NCBI GenBank assembly: GCA_036873755.1
Contig: JAVTVY010036896.1
Span: 62,001-126,000, forward strand
DNA length: 64,000 bases
Source of the DNA: Hanleya hanleyi
Taxonomy: Eukaryota > Mollusca > Polyplacophora > Lepidopleurida > Hanleyidae
Reading direction: 5' to 3'
Shown here: positions 55,384 to 64,000 of the stretch, in pieces
Layout of the letters: each line of letters begins with the position of its first letter
How positions within the stretch are numbered: the first letter of the stretch is position 1
The notes under the pieces: model-generated
Database searches by the model: none
What the model saw: only the letters and a program-made list of their open reading frames with translations
What the model was told of the DNA's origin: nothing
Position numbers and translations under genes: made by a program

Positions 55384-55855
55384 CACCTTTCATTTGGCAT
55401 CAACGGTAATACTGAGGCTGATAGAGTGGCTAAGGCAGCCCTAGATGATGAGGTTGATCCTGTTGGAATTCCATATAGCGATTTCAGACCCTCTATCTGT
55501 ACTTATGTGAGACGGCTGTTTCAATCTTTATGGGATGATGTGAATAATAACAAACTTCATGAGTTAAAAAAACTGTAGGCTATACTCATCTGAACAGCCA
55601 GAAAGGTTTCGATCAAACCATGATCAGGCAATGTAGAATCAGCCATACACGATTAACTCACGAACATTTGCTAAAAAAAGAGTCAGTCCCAAGGTGTATT
55701 CCTTGCCACGATTCTTATCGACTGCATGGATTTTTAGATTGTAAGAGATTCTTTTTATCGAGTGATAGCCACAGGATTTCCCTCCAAAAATTTAACCACC
55801 TGGACATCACCCAGGACAATTCCCCACCTGGATATTTCCACACCCCTATATAATT
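55384..55855 (+). pseudogene. LINE remnant: RNase H end and C-terminal region
   Basis: The first frame (55384-55578) has FGINGNTEADRVAKAALDDE, the end of an RNase H-like domain as found in LINE polyproteins, then a tail up to a TAG. After a one-base shift in a run of seven A near 55566-55572 the reading continues with YTHLNSQKGFDQTMIRQCRI, SHTRLTHEHLL, CIPCH and CKRF. This is the cysteine/histidine pattern that follows RNase H in Jockey-type and related LINEs. The copy is 5' truncated and frameshifted. Confidence 0.75.
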
Positions 55856-55889
55856 TGTCAGAGTGTGTGTTTGTGTATTTTTTTAAAGG

Positions 55890-56345
55890 ATTAAAGCTAG
55901 GATCTCCAAATGCATATTACATATGCAACTGGTGATTGAATAGAAGCCTATCCCAGTTGAATGATTTTGACCTATTTTTCCTAGGTCATATGCTTTTTAT
56001 TATGATGTAACATGAAGAAATATAGCTACTAGGCTTTCCATATTAATGCTATGTATACATCTGACGATGGTACAGAGGTGTGCTGAAGATGACTGACCTT
56101 GACCTATTTTATCCAGGTCAGATTTTATTTAGTAAAATATTTCTTGAAGGATTATATGTACATTGTCCAAATTTATAAGACATATGCCTGGAACAGAAGT
56201 CTATTGAATATCACTGACCTTGGCCTATTTTGTAAAGGTCAAATTCTTTACGTTAAGTCTAAGATCTCCAAATATATGTTTCATATGCAATGAAGTTAGA
56301 ATAGACAAAAAAATTGTTGAAGCTGACTGACCTTGATCATTATGT
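55890..56345 (+). repeat. Diverged tandem repeat with 'tgaccttgacctatttt' core
   Basis: Three to four units of roughly 125-135 bp share 'gatctccaaatrcatattacatatgca', 'gaatagaagcctat' and 'ctgaccttgacctattttwccaggtca' words, centred on about 55965, 56100, 56220 and 56335. Non-coding. Confidence 0.75.
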
Positions 56346-57004
56346 TTCCAATATCTAATTACTTGATTTGATATTGATATAGAGCAGTATATTTAAAGCT
56401 GAGAATTTGGTCATGGTCTACCAGAACCTCAGCACAATTTTTTCCCCCCGTCAATTAAGGACTTGACAAAAGCTGACCTGTCTCAAATTCCTATGTATTT
56501 CTAAAATGAGAGAACTACAGTCAACCCTGATAGATCACATTTTTGTTAACCTACATGATGTTCTCGGCTAAATGTCTAAAAATACATCCTATGCAATATA
56601 TGATTGCTGACTGTAGACAATAACTAATAGCTGAGGGGTATTGTAGCCCATTGCACTATTTTCTTATTATCAAATCAACAAATTACAATAGCACAATGGG
56701 TCATAACCATATTTAAAGAAACAGAAAGTGACCATTAAAAGCTTATGTAATATTTTTTCAATATAATTTTCAGAAATAAATATCACTAACATAAAAAATA
56801 TAAAAATCGAAAAACCCCCAAAAAACTCTGATTTATATTCTCAGGCCTAACAGTAACTTCACTGAATTAATCCTCTCTCACCGTACTGAGAACATCTACT
56901 TGAATCTTCATCATTTTACATATGCAGTTCCATGTATATTAATGAGTATTTTGTCGGGACTCTCAATCTAGCTCCTCATGTGAAAAAGACTTGCTTCATC
57001 AGAG
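56346..57004 (+). other. Upstream region of the dynein gene
   Basis: AT-rich sequence with no recognised repeat. A short inverted pair, 'gcccattgcactatt' with 'aatagcacaatgggt', lies near 56648-56703. The last 100 bp or so before the ATG at 57005 probably form the 5' untranslated region. No TATA box at a convincing distance is evident. Confidence 0.35.
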
Positions 57005-58704
57005 ATGTCATCCAGAGCTGCTATAAAGGTGAGCGATGGCCACTCCTCTGAGCAGATCGCCGGAGAGAGTATGTCCACACATATGCATGCTGCAGCCAGG
57101 AGACGCAGAAGTACTGTGGGCAATCTGTTGAATACTACTGAAACTCTGAAGGAGAGACAGGTATATAATAGGGTTTTGTTCATCTAACAATTTTATCATC
57201 CTCCACCAGTAAAAGAAAATTGATGATCAGATGTGAATGTTATTCACATAATCAGATATTTAGCAGTGAATTTTAATGTTTAAATGTTCATCGCCGAAAT
57301 TCATCGCTGGAAATAATTCGAGAACGTGAACGTGAAAGTCATTTTACTGTGAACGTTCACCGGTTCAAGACTTGAAACCCATGACTCCAAGTTTAACATA
57401 GGGAAAAATCATCAACACTGACAAAAATCATAAACATTTAAAAAAATCTAAATGTTGGAAACATTATAGAATTCCAGATGTGTCAGTCGGATTATTGTTG
57501 TATCTAGGTTCTGATGACAATACTCGTCGGTTGGTGAGAATTCGAGTTGGCACGAAATTTCCTCTGCAGTCACGCATACTGATAATTTATCATGTGTTGT
57601 TGATGTAAAGTCTCCCGTGTCATGCACCAGTGTGTATATTTCACTTTCTGCTGTTGACAACATTTTGTTATCATTGGCACTGAAGTTGTATTTCTAATTA
57701 CTTATCATATCAGTATTTAATTGACTGATATTATAAAAATAAAATTGTCAGAGAAATTCAAAGAACTTTGGAATGGATTTGTGCACTTGTCTTGCATGAA
57801 GAAAACAACTGCGCGTTTCACCGAACATACCTGACTGCGGTGAATTGTCTTCTCGGTGACCATTGTGTTACAGCCTTTAGTCAATAAAATTACTGGAAGT
57901 ATTCAACCTACTAACTAAATGAAGCCTCTATCAGGAGTTCCAATATCCATATAAACTGATTTTCATGCAGACTTTTTGCATGAAATTGACTGGGAAAATA
58001 GGTAGGGTAAAGCCAAAGCGAGCATATGGGCGACAGGTTGCGGAGGTTACAAGATGGGTTATGAAAGTTACTTTCATTGTAACCTGCCCTCTAACTTGTT
58101 GGGTTACGATAGGTAGAACTTCTTTATTTCCAGCCCTAATGATGATACCCTTGTATGTATTATGTGCTTAACAGTCATTCTGTTTTTCCTGAAGGCAAGA
58201 GCAAAAGATAGCAGAGAGCGTAGAAGACTAAGATTGGATCCTGTATTCAAGTATATCTTCCAGCTTGTGTCCGACCATCTCAAGCTAGAAATTGGCGTAA
58301 TTGAAGAGTTTGTTCTGGATGCAGAAAAGGTATTAATTGGTGTGTTCTAATGACAATTTGATATCAAATAGACCAGTGGCAAAATGTATTATTGTTGAGA
58401 TCAACAACATTTTTTTCTTTCATTTCTTCTCTAGAAATCTTGAAAATATAAATGAGAGAAGCATTTCCTTTAAATGGTTAACAGATTTTGAAATACGTTT
58501 GTACAAAGTATCACCCACTCACTGGCAGATTCAGAATATTATTTAGATTAAGTCATTTTGGTATTCTAGTTTCTAATATCTGGTTTCTGAATATCATTTC
58601 TTGATTTGTGCAGCACTTGCGCCTGGTGGAAGATTTCTTTGCTGTGCAAGGCTCAAGATGTGTTTTGTTCTATTACCAAGACCTGCCAATGCCTGCCCTA
58701 GAAG
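57005..58704 (+). CDS. Axonemal dynein heavy chain, DNAH5/DNAH8-like, first three exons (incomplete)
   Basis: Exons 57005-57160, 58195-58329 and 58614-58704 join in phase (0, 0, then ending in phase 1) and all have GT-AG borders. The start is the first ATG after an in-frame TGA at 56981. Exon 1 gives a basic N-terminus (AARRRRSTVGNLLN). Exons 2-3 give RRLRLDPVFKYIFQLVSDHL, then VIEEFVLDAEKHLRLVEDFF and AVQGSRCVLFYYQDLPMP. Helices, then an F-FAxxGxR hinge and an FYYQD strand, are the pattern at the extreme N-terminus of outer-arm gamma dynein heavy chains. The full protein, about 4,600 residues, moves cilia and flagella; the rest lies beyond the window. A possible fourth exon is at 63032-63163. 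Intron 3 carries two MITEs and a large tandem array. Confidence 0.75.
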
Positions 58705-58715
58705 GTATTGTGTAA

Positions 58716-58973
58716 GGGCTGTTCCAGAAAAAAGTACATGGGGGGGGGAGACAGAAGGCACTTTATTTTTGCCCCCACCACCCATGTAATGAAATATAAT
58801 TTTACCCCCACCACCCATATTATTGAATATAGTATGTAACCAACATAAATGCCATTATGTTTATCCATCAGGCAACCACCCATGTAATTATATAACTCTT
58901 TTACCCCACGACCCACACGTAAATATATAAAGTGCCTTCTGTCCCCCCCATGTACTTTTTTCTGGAACAGCCC
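58716..58973. mobile_element. PIF/Harbinger-like MITE with TAA duplication, 11 bp into dynein intron 3
   Basis: The ends 'gggctgttccagaaaaaagt' and its complement ending at 58973 are inverted; 'acatggggggg' and the following 'agacagaaggcactttat' block are also mirrored. TAA flanks it at 58713-58715 and 58974-58976, the 3-bp target of PIF/Harbinger elements. The left end lies 11 bp after the exon 3 donor GT begins, so the donor itself is intact. Confidence 0.85.
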
Positions 58974-59214
58974 TAATCTATACTGACAATACTAGCAAAG
59001 GCCTATCAAACCTAAAACACATTATTCCCTCAATAATACCTCTAATATAATAAATTCTGATTGTCATGTTTGAAGTAATGTTGAAAACTAACTTCCCTGG
59101 TAGAAGGAATGAAAATAACAAAAGTTACCCCCCCTCCCCCCCCTGTTGTGATATGTATTAAACACATCAAGGGGAATAACTCTTACAGTGTCCATCCATA
59201 TGCTTCCAAGTTAA

Positions 59215-59398
59215 GGGCTATTTCAGAAAATGGTACATGGGGTGGGGGAGAAGACAACTTTTTCTGACCCCAACCACCCATATACCATTCATCCCATCTC
59301 CCTAATGTTAAATGACTGTATACCACCCACCATGCATATACCAATAGAACTGAATAATCTTCCCTCCATGCCATGTATTTTTTTTTCTGGAACAGCCC
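59215..59398. mobile_element. Second copy of the same MITE family
   Basis: The ends 'gggctatttcagaaaatggt' and the complement of 'gggctgttccagaaaaaaaa' are inverted, with TAA at 59212-59214 and 59399-59401. The interior has 'cccaaccacccatatacc'-like sequence shared with the first copy. Also in dynein intron 3. Confidence 0.8.
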
Positions 59399-59723
59399 TA
59401 ATATTACCTTCAATTTAGTTGCATTTGTAACTTGTTCTATACATTAATAAAGTGATACAAAGTTTTATCATGTTTATGAATGATTTAAGAATGGTCTTAT
59501 CACCAGAATAAAGTACATGAGATGATGGGAAGGTATTCAGGGTTTCCCGGAAGTCGATTTTCACTACCGAATAACGGTAGTCGAAAAATGCTGAAAACTG
59601 AATATCTATGTTAAAAAAACTCAAGTTCCTGGGTTCCATTGGCCAAATACTCAATTCAACGAAATAAACTCAATTTCAGCGGTGCTGTTAACGAGACAGG
59701 ATACTCAATTTAATCTATTTTTA

Positions 59724-61780
59724 GCCCACCATCACCAGATGGTGGGCTGTTCAAATCGCCTTTTGTCCGTGGTCCGTCGTCCGTCAGTCAGTCAGTCCGT
59801 CGTCCGTCCGTAAACAATTCTTGTTATCGCGATTTCTCGGGAACTACTGCACGGATCTTTCTGAAATGTTCCCCTTGGGGTCTAGTTGTGCAGATAACTT
59901 TTCTAGCCCGATTCGAAAATCCAATATGGCCACAGGGCGGCCATCTTGGATTTCCCCATGAAACCTTGTTATCGCGATTTCTCAGGAACTACTGCACGGA
60001 TCTTTCTGAAATTTTGTACACAGGTTCCTCTTGGGGTCTAGATGTGCAGATACCTTTTCTGGTCCGATTCGAAAATCCAATATGGCCACAGGGCGGCCAT
60101 CTTGGATTTCCCCATGAAACCTTGTTATCACGATTTCTCAGGAACTACTGCATGGATCTTTCTGAAATTTGGTACAGAGATTCTCCTTGGGGCCTAGTTG
60201 TGCAGATACCTTTTCTGGTCCGATTCGAAAATCCAATATGGCCACAGGGCTGGCCATCTTGGATTTCTCCATGAAACCTTGTTATCGCGATTTCTCAGGA
60301 ACTACGGCACGGATCTTTCTGAAATTTGGTACACAGGTTCCCCTTGGGGTCTAGATGTGCAGATACCTTTTCTGGTCCGATTCGAAAATCCAATATGGCC
60401 ACAGGGCAGCCATCTTGGATTTCCCCATGAAACCTTGTTATCACGATTTCTCAGGAACTACTGCACGGATCTTTCTGAAATTTGGTACACAGGTTCCTCT
60501 TGGGGTCTAGATGTGCAGATACCTTTTCTGGTCCGATTCGAAAATCCAATATGGCCACAGGGCGGCCATCTTGGATTTCCCCATGAAACCTTGCTATCAC
60601 GATTTCTCAGGAACTACTGCATGGATCTTTCTGAAATTTGGTACACATATTCCCCTTGGGGCCTAGTTGTGCAGATACTTTTTCTGGTCCGATTCGAAAA
60701 TCCAATATGGCCACAGGGCCACAGGGCCTTGTTATCGCGATGTCTCAGGAACTACTGCACGGATCTTTCTGAAATTTGGTACACAGGTTCCTCTTGGGGT
60801 CTAGATGTGCAGATACCTTTTCTGGACCGATTCGAAAATCCAATATGGCCACCAGGCAGCCATCTTGGATTTTCCCGTAAAACCTTGTTATCATGATTTC
60901 TCAGGAACAACTGCATAGATCTTTCTCAAATTTGTTACGCAGGTTCCCCTTGGGGTCTAGTTGTGCAAGAAACCTTTTTTGGTCCGATTCGAAAATCCAA
61001 TATGGCCACCAGGCAGCCATCTTGGATTTCCCCATGAAACCTTGTTATCGCGATTTCTCAGGAACTACTGCACGGATCTTTCTCAAATTTGGTACACGGG
61101 TTCCCCTTGGGGTCTAGTTGTGCAAGAAACCTTTTTGGTCCGATTCCGAAATCCAATATGGCCACTAGGCAGCCATCTTGGATTCCCATATGAAAACTTG
61201 TTATCGCGATTTCTCAGGAACTACTTCATGGATCTTTCTCAAATTTGGTACACATGTTCCCCTTGGGGTCCAGTTGTGCAAGAAACCTTTTTTGGTCCGA
61301 TTATCAGGCGGCCATCTTGGATTTCCCCATGAAACTTTGTTATTGCGATTTCTCAGGAACTACTGCATGGATCTGTTAAATTAGGTACACAGGTTCACCT
61401 TGTCGTCTAGTTGTACAAGATACCTTTTCTGGTCCGATTCGAAAATTCAATATGGCAAAACAGGCCGCCATCTTGGATTTTCCCACGCAAATTTGTTATC
61501 GTGATTTCTCAGGAAGTACTGCATGGATCTTTCTCAAATTTGGTACACAGGTTCCCCTTATGGTCTAGTTGTGCAAGGTACCTTTTTCGGTCCGAATTGA
61601 AGATCCAATATGGCCACAAGGCGGCCATCTTGAATTTCCCCTTGAAACATTGTTACCGTGAATTCTTGGGAAATATTTCATGGATTTTTCTGAAATTTGG
61701 TACACAGGTCTCACATGGGGCCTATTAGTGCAAGATACCTTTTTTGGTCCGATTCGAAAATCCAAGTTACGCTCCAAATT
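59724..61780 (+). repeat. Tandem array of ~156-bp units with a hairpin leader
   Basis: It begins with the hairpin 'agcccaccatc'/'gatggtgggct' (59724-59749) and a 'gtccgt' tract (59767-59812). About 13 units then start 'ttgttatcgcgatttctcag' at 59821, 59966, 60122, 60279, 60436, 60592, 60730, 60886, 61042, 61198, 61338, 61494 and 61650. Spacing is mostly 156-157 bp, with three shortened intervals (138-145). Each unit has a GGCCACAGGGCGGCCAT-like core and 'cttggatttccccatgaaac'. Open frames of up to 232 codons across units are artefacts. The array lies in dynein intron 3. Confidence 0.95.
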
Positions 61781-62703
61781 AATTTGGTATTCTCAAGTGA
61801 CGTTGCATCACAAGAGTCGGCGGATCAAACGGTGGGGCATATTCTATATATTGACTATAGAGAATATCCGTACCTTCACCTTTCATATCAAGGAGTTCAA
61901 ATAATTCTGAATTAAAATGTATTTCTTCAAATTTTAAATCAGCCTTCTTTAGTCCATGCAGTAGCAAGTGAACTGCTCCACCGTTTCGTATGCCGACCTC
62001 AGTCTTGTGACTCAATGTCACAACTCGACAACTGTAGACTACTGGATGTTTCGATCCAAGGGAGATAATCAGGATCCAGGCACTTTTGAAGTTTCAACAT
62101 TACTGCGCGGACCGGATCCCTTCAGTATTAAGCATTATTGTACCATCTTACTATTTTCGAGCATGGTATCTTGATTTAAACAGTATATTTATTTCACCAG
62201 GAAACAGGGATCGGCGAACAGGCAGAGCCTATTTGAACGCCTCTCCCAACAGACATATTACACATACATGTACAATTACAAGATGACAGACAACAGTGAA
62301 TAGAATAAGAAACAGCTACAAACACAATAATTAACATGCAGCTGCATGGTATCTTAAAAGAGATATCTCAAAATAGCCCAAGAAACAGAACAGAATTAGC
62401 ATTCGTTCCTAATTATAAAATCTGAAGTATGTTTCATAGCTCATGCCAAAGTGTCAAAGAGATTGGTCTTCGCTTCCAGTACCCAATGATGACACATGCA
62501 AAAAAATAAAAATAAAAAAAATACTACAAAACAAAGGCGAAGGATCCTCGGTACATGTACATTCACTTTCAGACTAGCTTTGCTCATTTCTCTTGTATTA
62601 TAACAACCGACATAAGTAAAGTTTCTAGAAATCTTGAAACTCCTCAAACTTATTATTATATCTTGGTGTTTTTCAGTGGCCTTTTTCAATCTTTTTCACT
62701 CAG
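61781..62703. other. Unassigned intronic sequence
   Basis: An 80-codon minus-strand frame (61779-62021) contains LDMKGEGTDILYSQ but has no recognised family and starts inside the array edge. Nothing else is supported. Confidence 0.4.
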
Positions 62704-62832
62704 ATTCGAAATTCTGTAAACAAAATTACAAATCAATTGTCTGTTCTTAGTAACAATGGACAAACAGATCCTCTAGTCATTAGCTTACAATTATCGGACA
62801 ATGGTGGGCGCCAAGATCCTTCAGGATCTCTC
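62704..62832 (+). other. Exon-like segment, phase 0-0
   Basis: A strong pyrimidine tract and CAG precede it ('tttttcaatctttttcactcag') and GTATGT follows. 43 codons are open only in this phase (PLVISLQLSDNGGRQDPSG). Dynein exon 3 ends in phase 1, so it cannot be the next exon directly. It may be an alternative exon, an exon of another gene, or chance. Confidence 0.25.
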
Positions 62833-63031
62833 GTATGTTTTTATAAACTGATTCAAAATCAGAAAAGTTCACAAAGAAATGAAAGAAATTCTGACTGGGT
62901 GAGCCGTTGTTATTGTATATCGATCGGCACTCTCCCATCTCACAATGCTACTTATGTCATGGGTTGGAGTATGTTCCAGGTTATCTCTGCCACTTCGTTT
63001 GTTTCCATACTTGCGGCTTCGTAAGCTTTAG

Positions 63032-63163
63032 ACATCGTTCCTCATTTGTCATCCAATGAAAATGTAACAAGCGGAGGCCGAGATATTGTTCTCTCCAAGT
63101 CTGCTGATTGCAGCGCCCCTCATACTATCAAAATGAAAGGGAGACAACTACTTTCACCACCAG
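63032..63163 (+). CDS. Possible dynein exon 4
   Basis: The acceptor 'gctttag' precedes it and GTATCA follows. 132 nt are open in phase 1-1, which is the phase needed after exon 3. The predicted segment (HLSSNENVTSGGRDIVL, KMKGRQLL) is polar, and I see no strong motif. The corresponding part of gamma heavy chains is a variable linker, so sequence cannot decide. Confidence 0.35.
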
Positions 63164-64000
63164 GTATCACATTCAACTATATCGGACCTTGTGTGGCCGG
63201 GTCCCGACAGCTGTCTCCACACGGAAATTTGTTTACAGCATTGCGAGAAACATTTAGCGCATCAGGACAGGCAATTATATTTCCACTAATTTTAATTGAA
63301 TTTTTTGCTTTAATAAGCTGATAATTATTCAACGTCCTTGCTTGGTACTCAGTAGGAGCTTTGTTGTTGCGTGTGTTATCTGCCTCACGTCATGTGTTGC
63401 TGTTGGAAGTCATAATGAAATCACTTCCTTTGGATTTGGGTATATTCGTTTTTCCAAAGTAATCACCACCCCCCTCCCCCCCCTCCCCCCAAACATACAC
63501 AAACAAATATTTCTGGACATGTTCTATATAATAATAAATATATACCAGTTGACCTATGAATTATCTTCCATATTATCACAATATTTCTGGTGTCTTCTCC
63601 CATGGATAATAACCCTCTCTCTTAAACACACATAATAAGGTGAACAAAAATGATTTTTTTATTTTTTTATTTAGTTAATTAAAATATTGATGGAATTTTT
63701 CCACTTCTTCCTAGAATACAATGCACCTCCCCTCACCACCAAATAAAGGTTGATAATCCCATGAGGTTTTCAAAAGTAGTAACCCCCCGCACCCAAAATC
63801 ATGAGGACGGTATCATTTGATCTTAGTTTCGCCATAATAACTTTTTTAATAACTCATGTGGATATTTAAAAAAAAAAAGTGAATTAAAAGAAAACTCAAA
63901 GATTGATTCCAATGACATGTATTAATTTATTGATTTTTGTTTGCATCGAATATACAGCGGTTGTCAAATATTCGAAACTCAATTGAAGTATGTAAAGTGG
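63164..64000. other. Unassigned sequence to the right edge
   Basis: AT-rich, with C-rich runs near 63468-63490 and an A run near 63867-63878. No further exon is called. Confidence 0.4.

Noticed and set aside
59888..61728. Plus-strand frames up to 232 codons with repeated 'FENPIWPQGGHLGFPHE'
   Set aside because: Translation of the 156-bp tandem units; the frame changes wherever a unit is 157 bp or shortened.
62441..62689. 82-codon minus-strand frame with a hydrophobic stretch
   Set aside because: The hydrophobic run comes from an A/T-rich tract; no start context, splice sites or family.

Overview
The window is eukaryotic and most likely comes from a marine lophotrochozoan, probably a mollusc. 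The genes have GT-AG introns, the DNA is AT-rich, and several repeats are of types I associate with mollusc genomes: arrays carrying a 'GGCATAACTCTGTAAAA' core, the ~156-bp 'ATGGCCRCC...GGATTTCCCC' array, tRNA-derived SINEs and many palindromic MITEs. Species assignment is inference from general knowledge; no search was run.

Two host genes can be reconstructed. (1) On the minus strand, 24396 down to 13334, five exons join in consistent phase into a 534-residue SLC16-type monocarboxylate-transporter-like protein. Its 7.5-kb last intron is packed with transposons. (2) On the plus strand, from 57005, there are the first three exons (a fourth is possible at 63032-63163) of an axonemal dynein heavy chain of the DNAH5/DNAH8 (outer-arm gamma) type, running off the right edge. 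A third candidate, a small spliced and probably non-coding unit at about 5.4-6.8 kb, lies inside a TIR-bounded element.

The rest is mostly mobile and repetitive DNA. Layout: 0-4 kb, the tail of a Penelope-like retroelement, a palindromic element and a 2.4-kb minisatellite that grew inside a transposon copy; 4.2-7.5 kb, a 3.3-kb TIR element; 7.6-13.1 kb, MITEs in unannotated sequence; 13.3-24.4 kb, the transporter gene; 24.5-29 kb, tandem SINEs and nested TIR repeats; 29.6-31.3 kb, a TA-flanked composite element with minisatellite-bearing arms; 34.5-37 kb, two Penelope-like copies tail to tail; 37-39.4 kb, a decayed DIRS-like retrotransposon; 40-42.4 kb, a large inverted minisatellite; 43.8-52.9 kb, hairpin MITEs, a LINE end, and a broken packaging-ATPase gene from a Maverick/Polinton-type virus-like element; 55.4 kb, another LINE end; 57-64 kb, the dynein gene with two PIF/Harbinger-like MITEs and a 13-unit tandem array in its third intron.

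The best leads are: the minisatellite at 1.5-3.95 kb whose unexpanded seed still exists at 52.2 kb; a partial duplicate of the last transporter exon whose acceptor AG has been lost; a strong splice donor overlapping the transporter stop codon; a MITE lying 11 bp inside the dynein intron 3 donor side; and the virus-like ATPase remnant.
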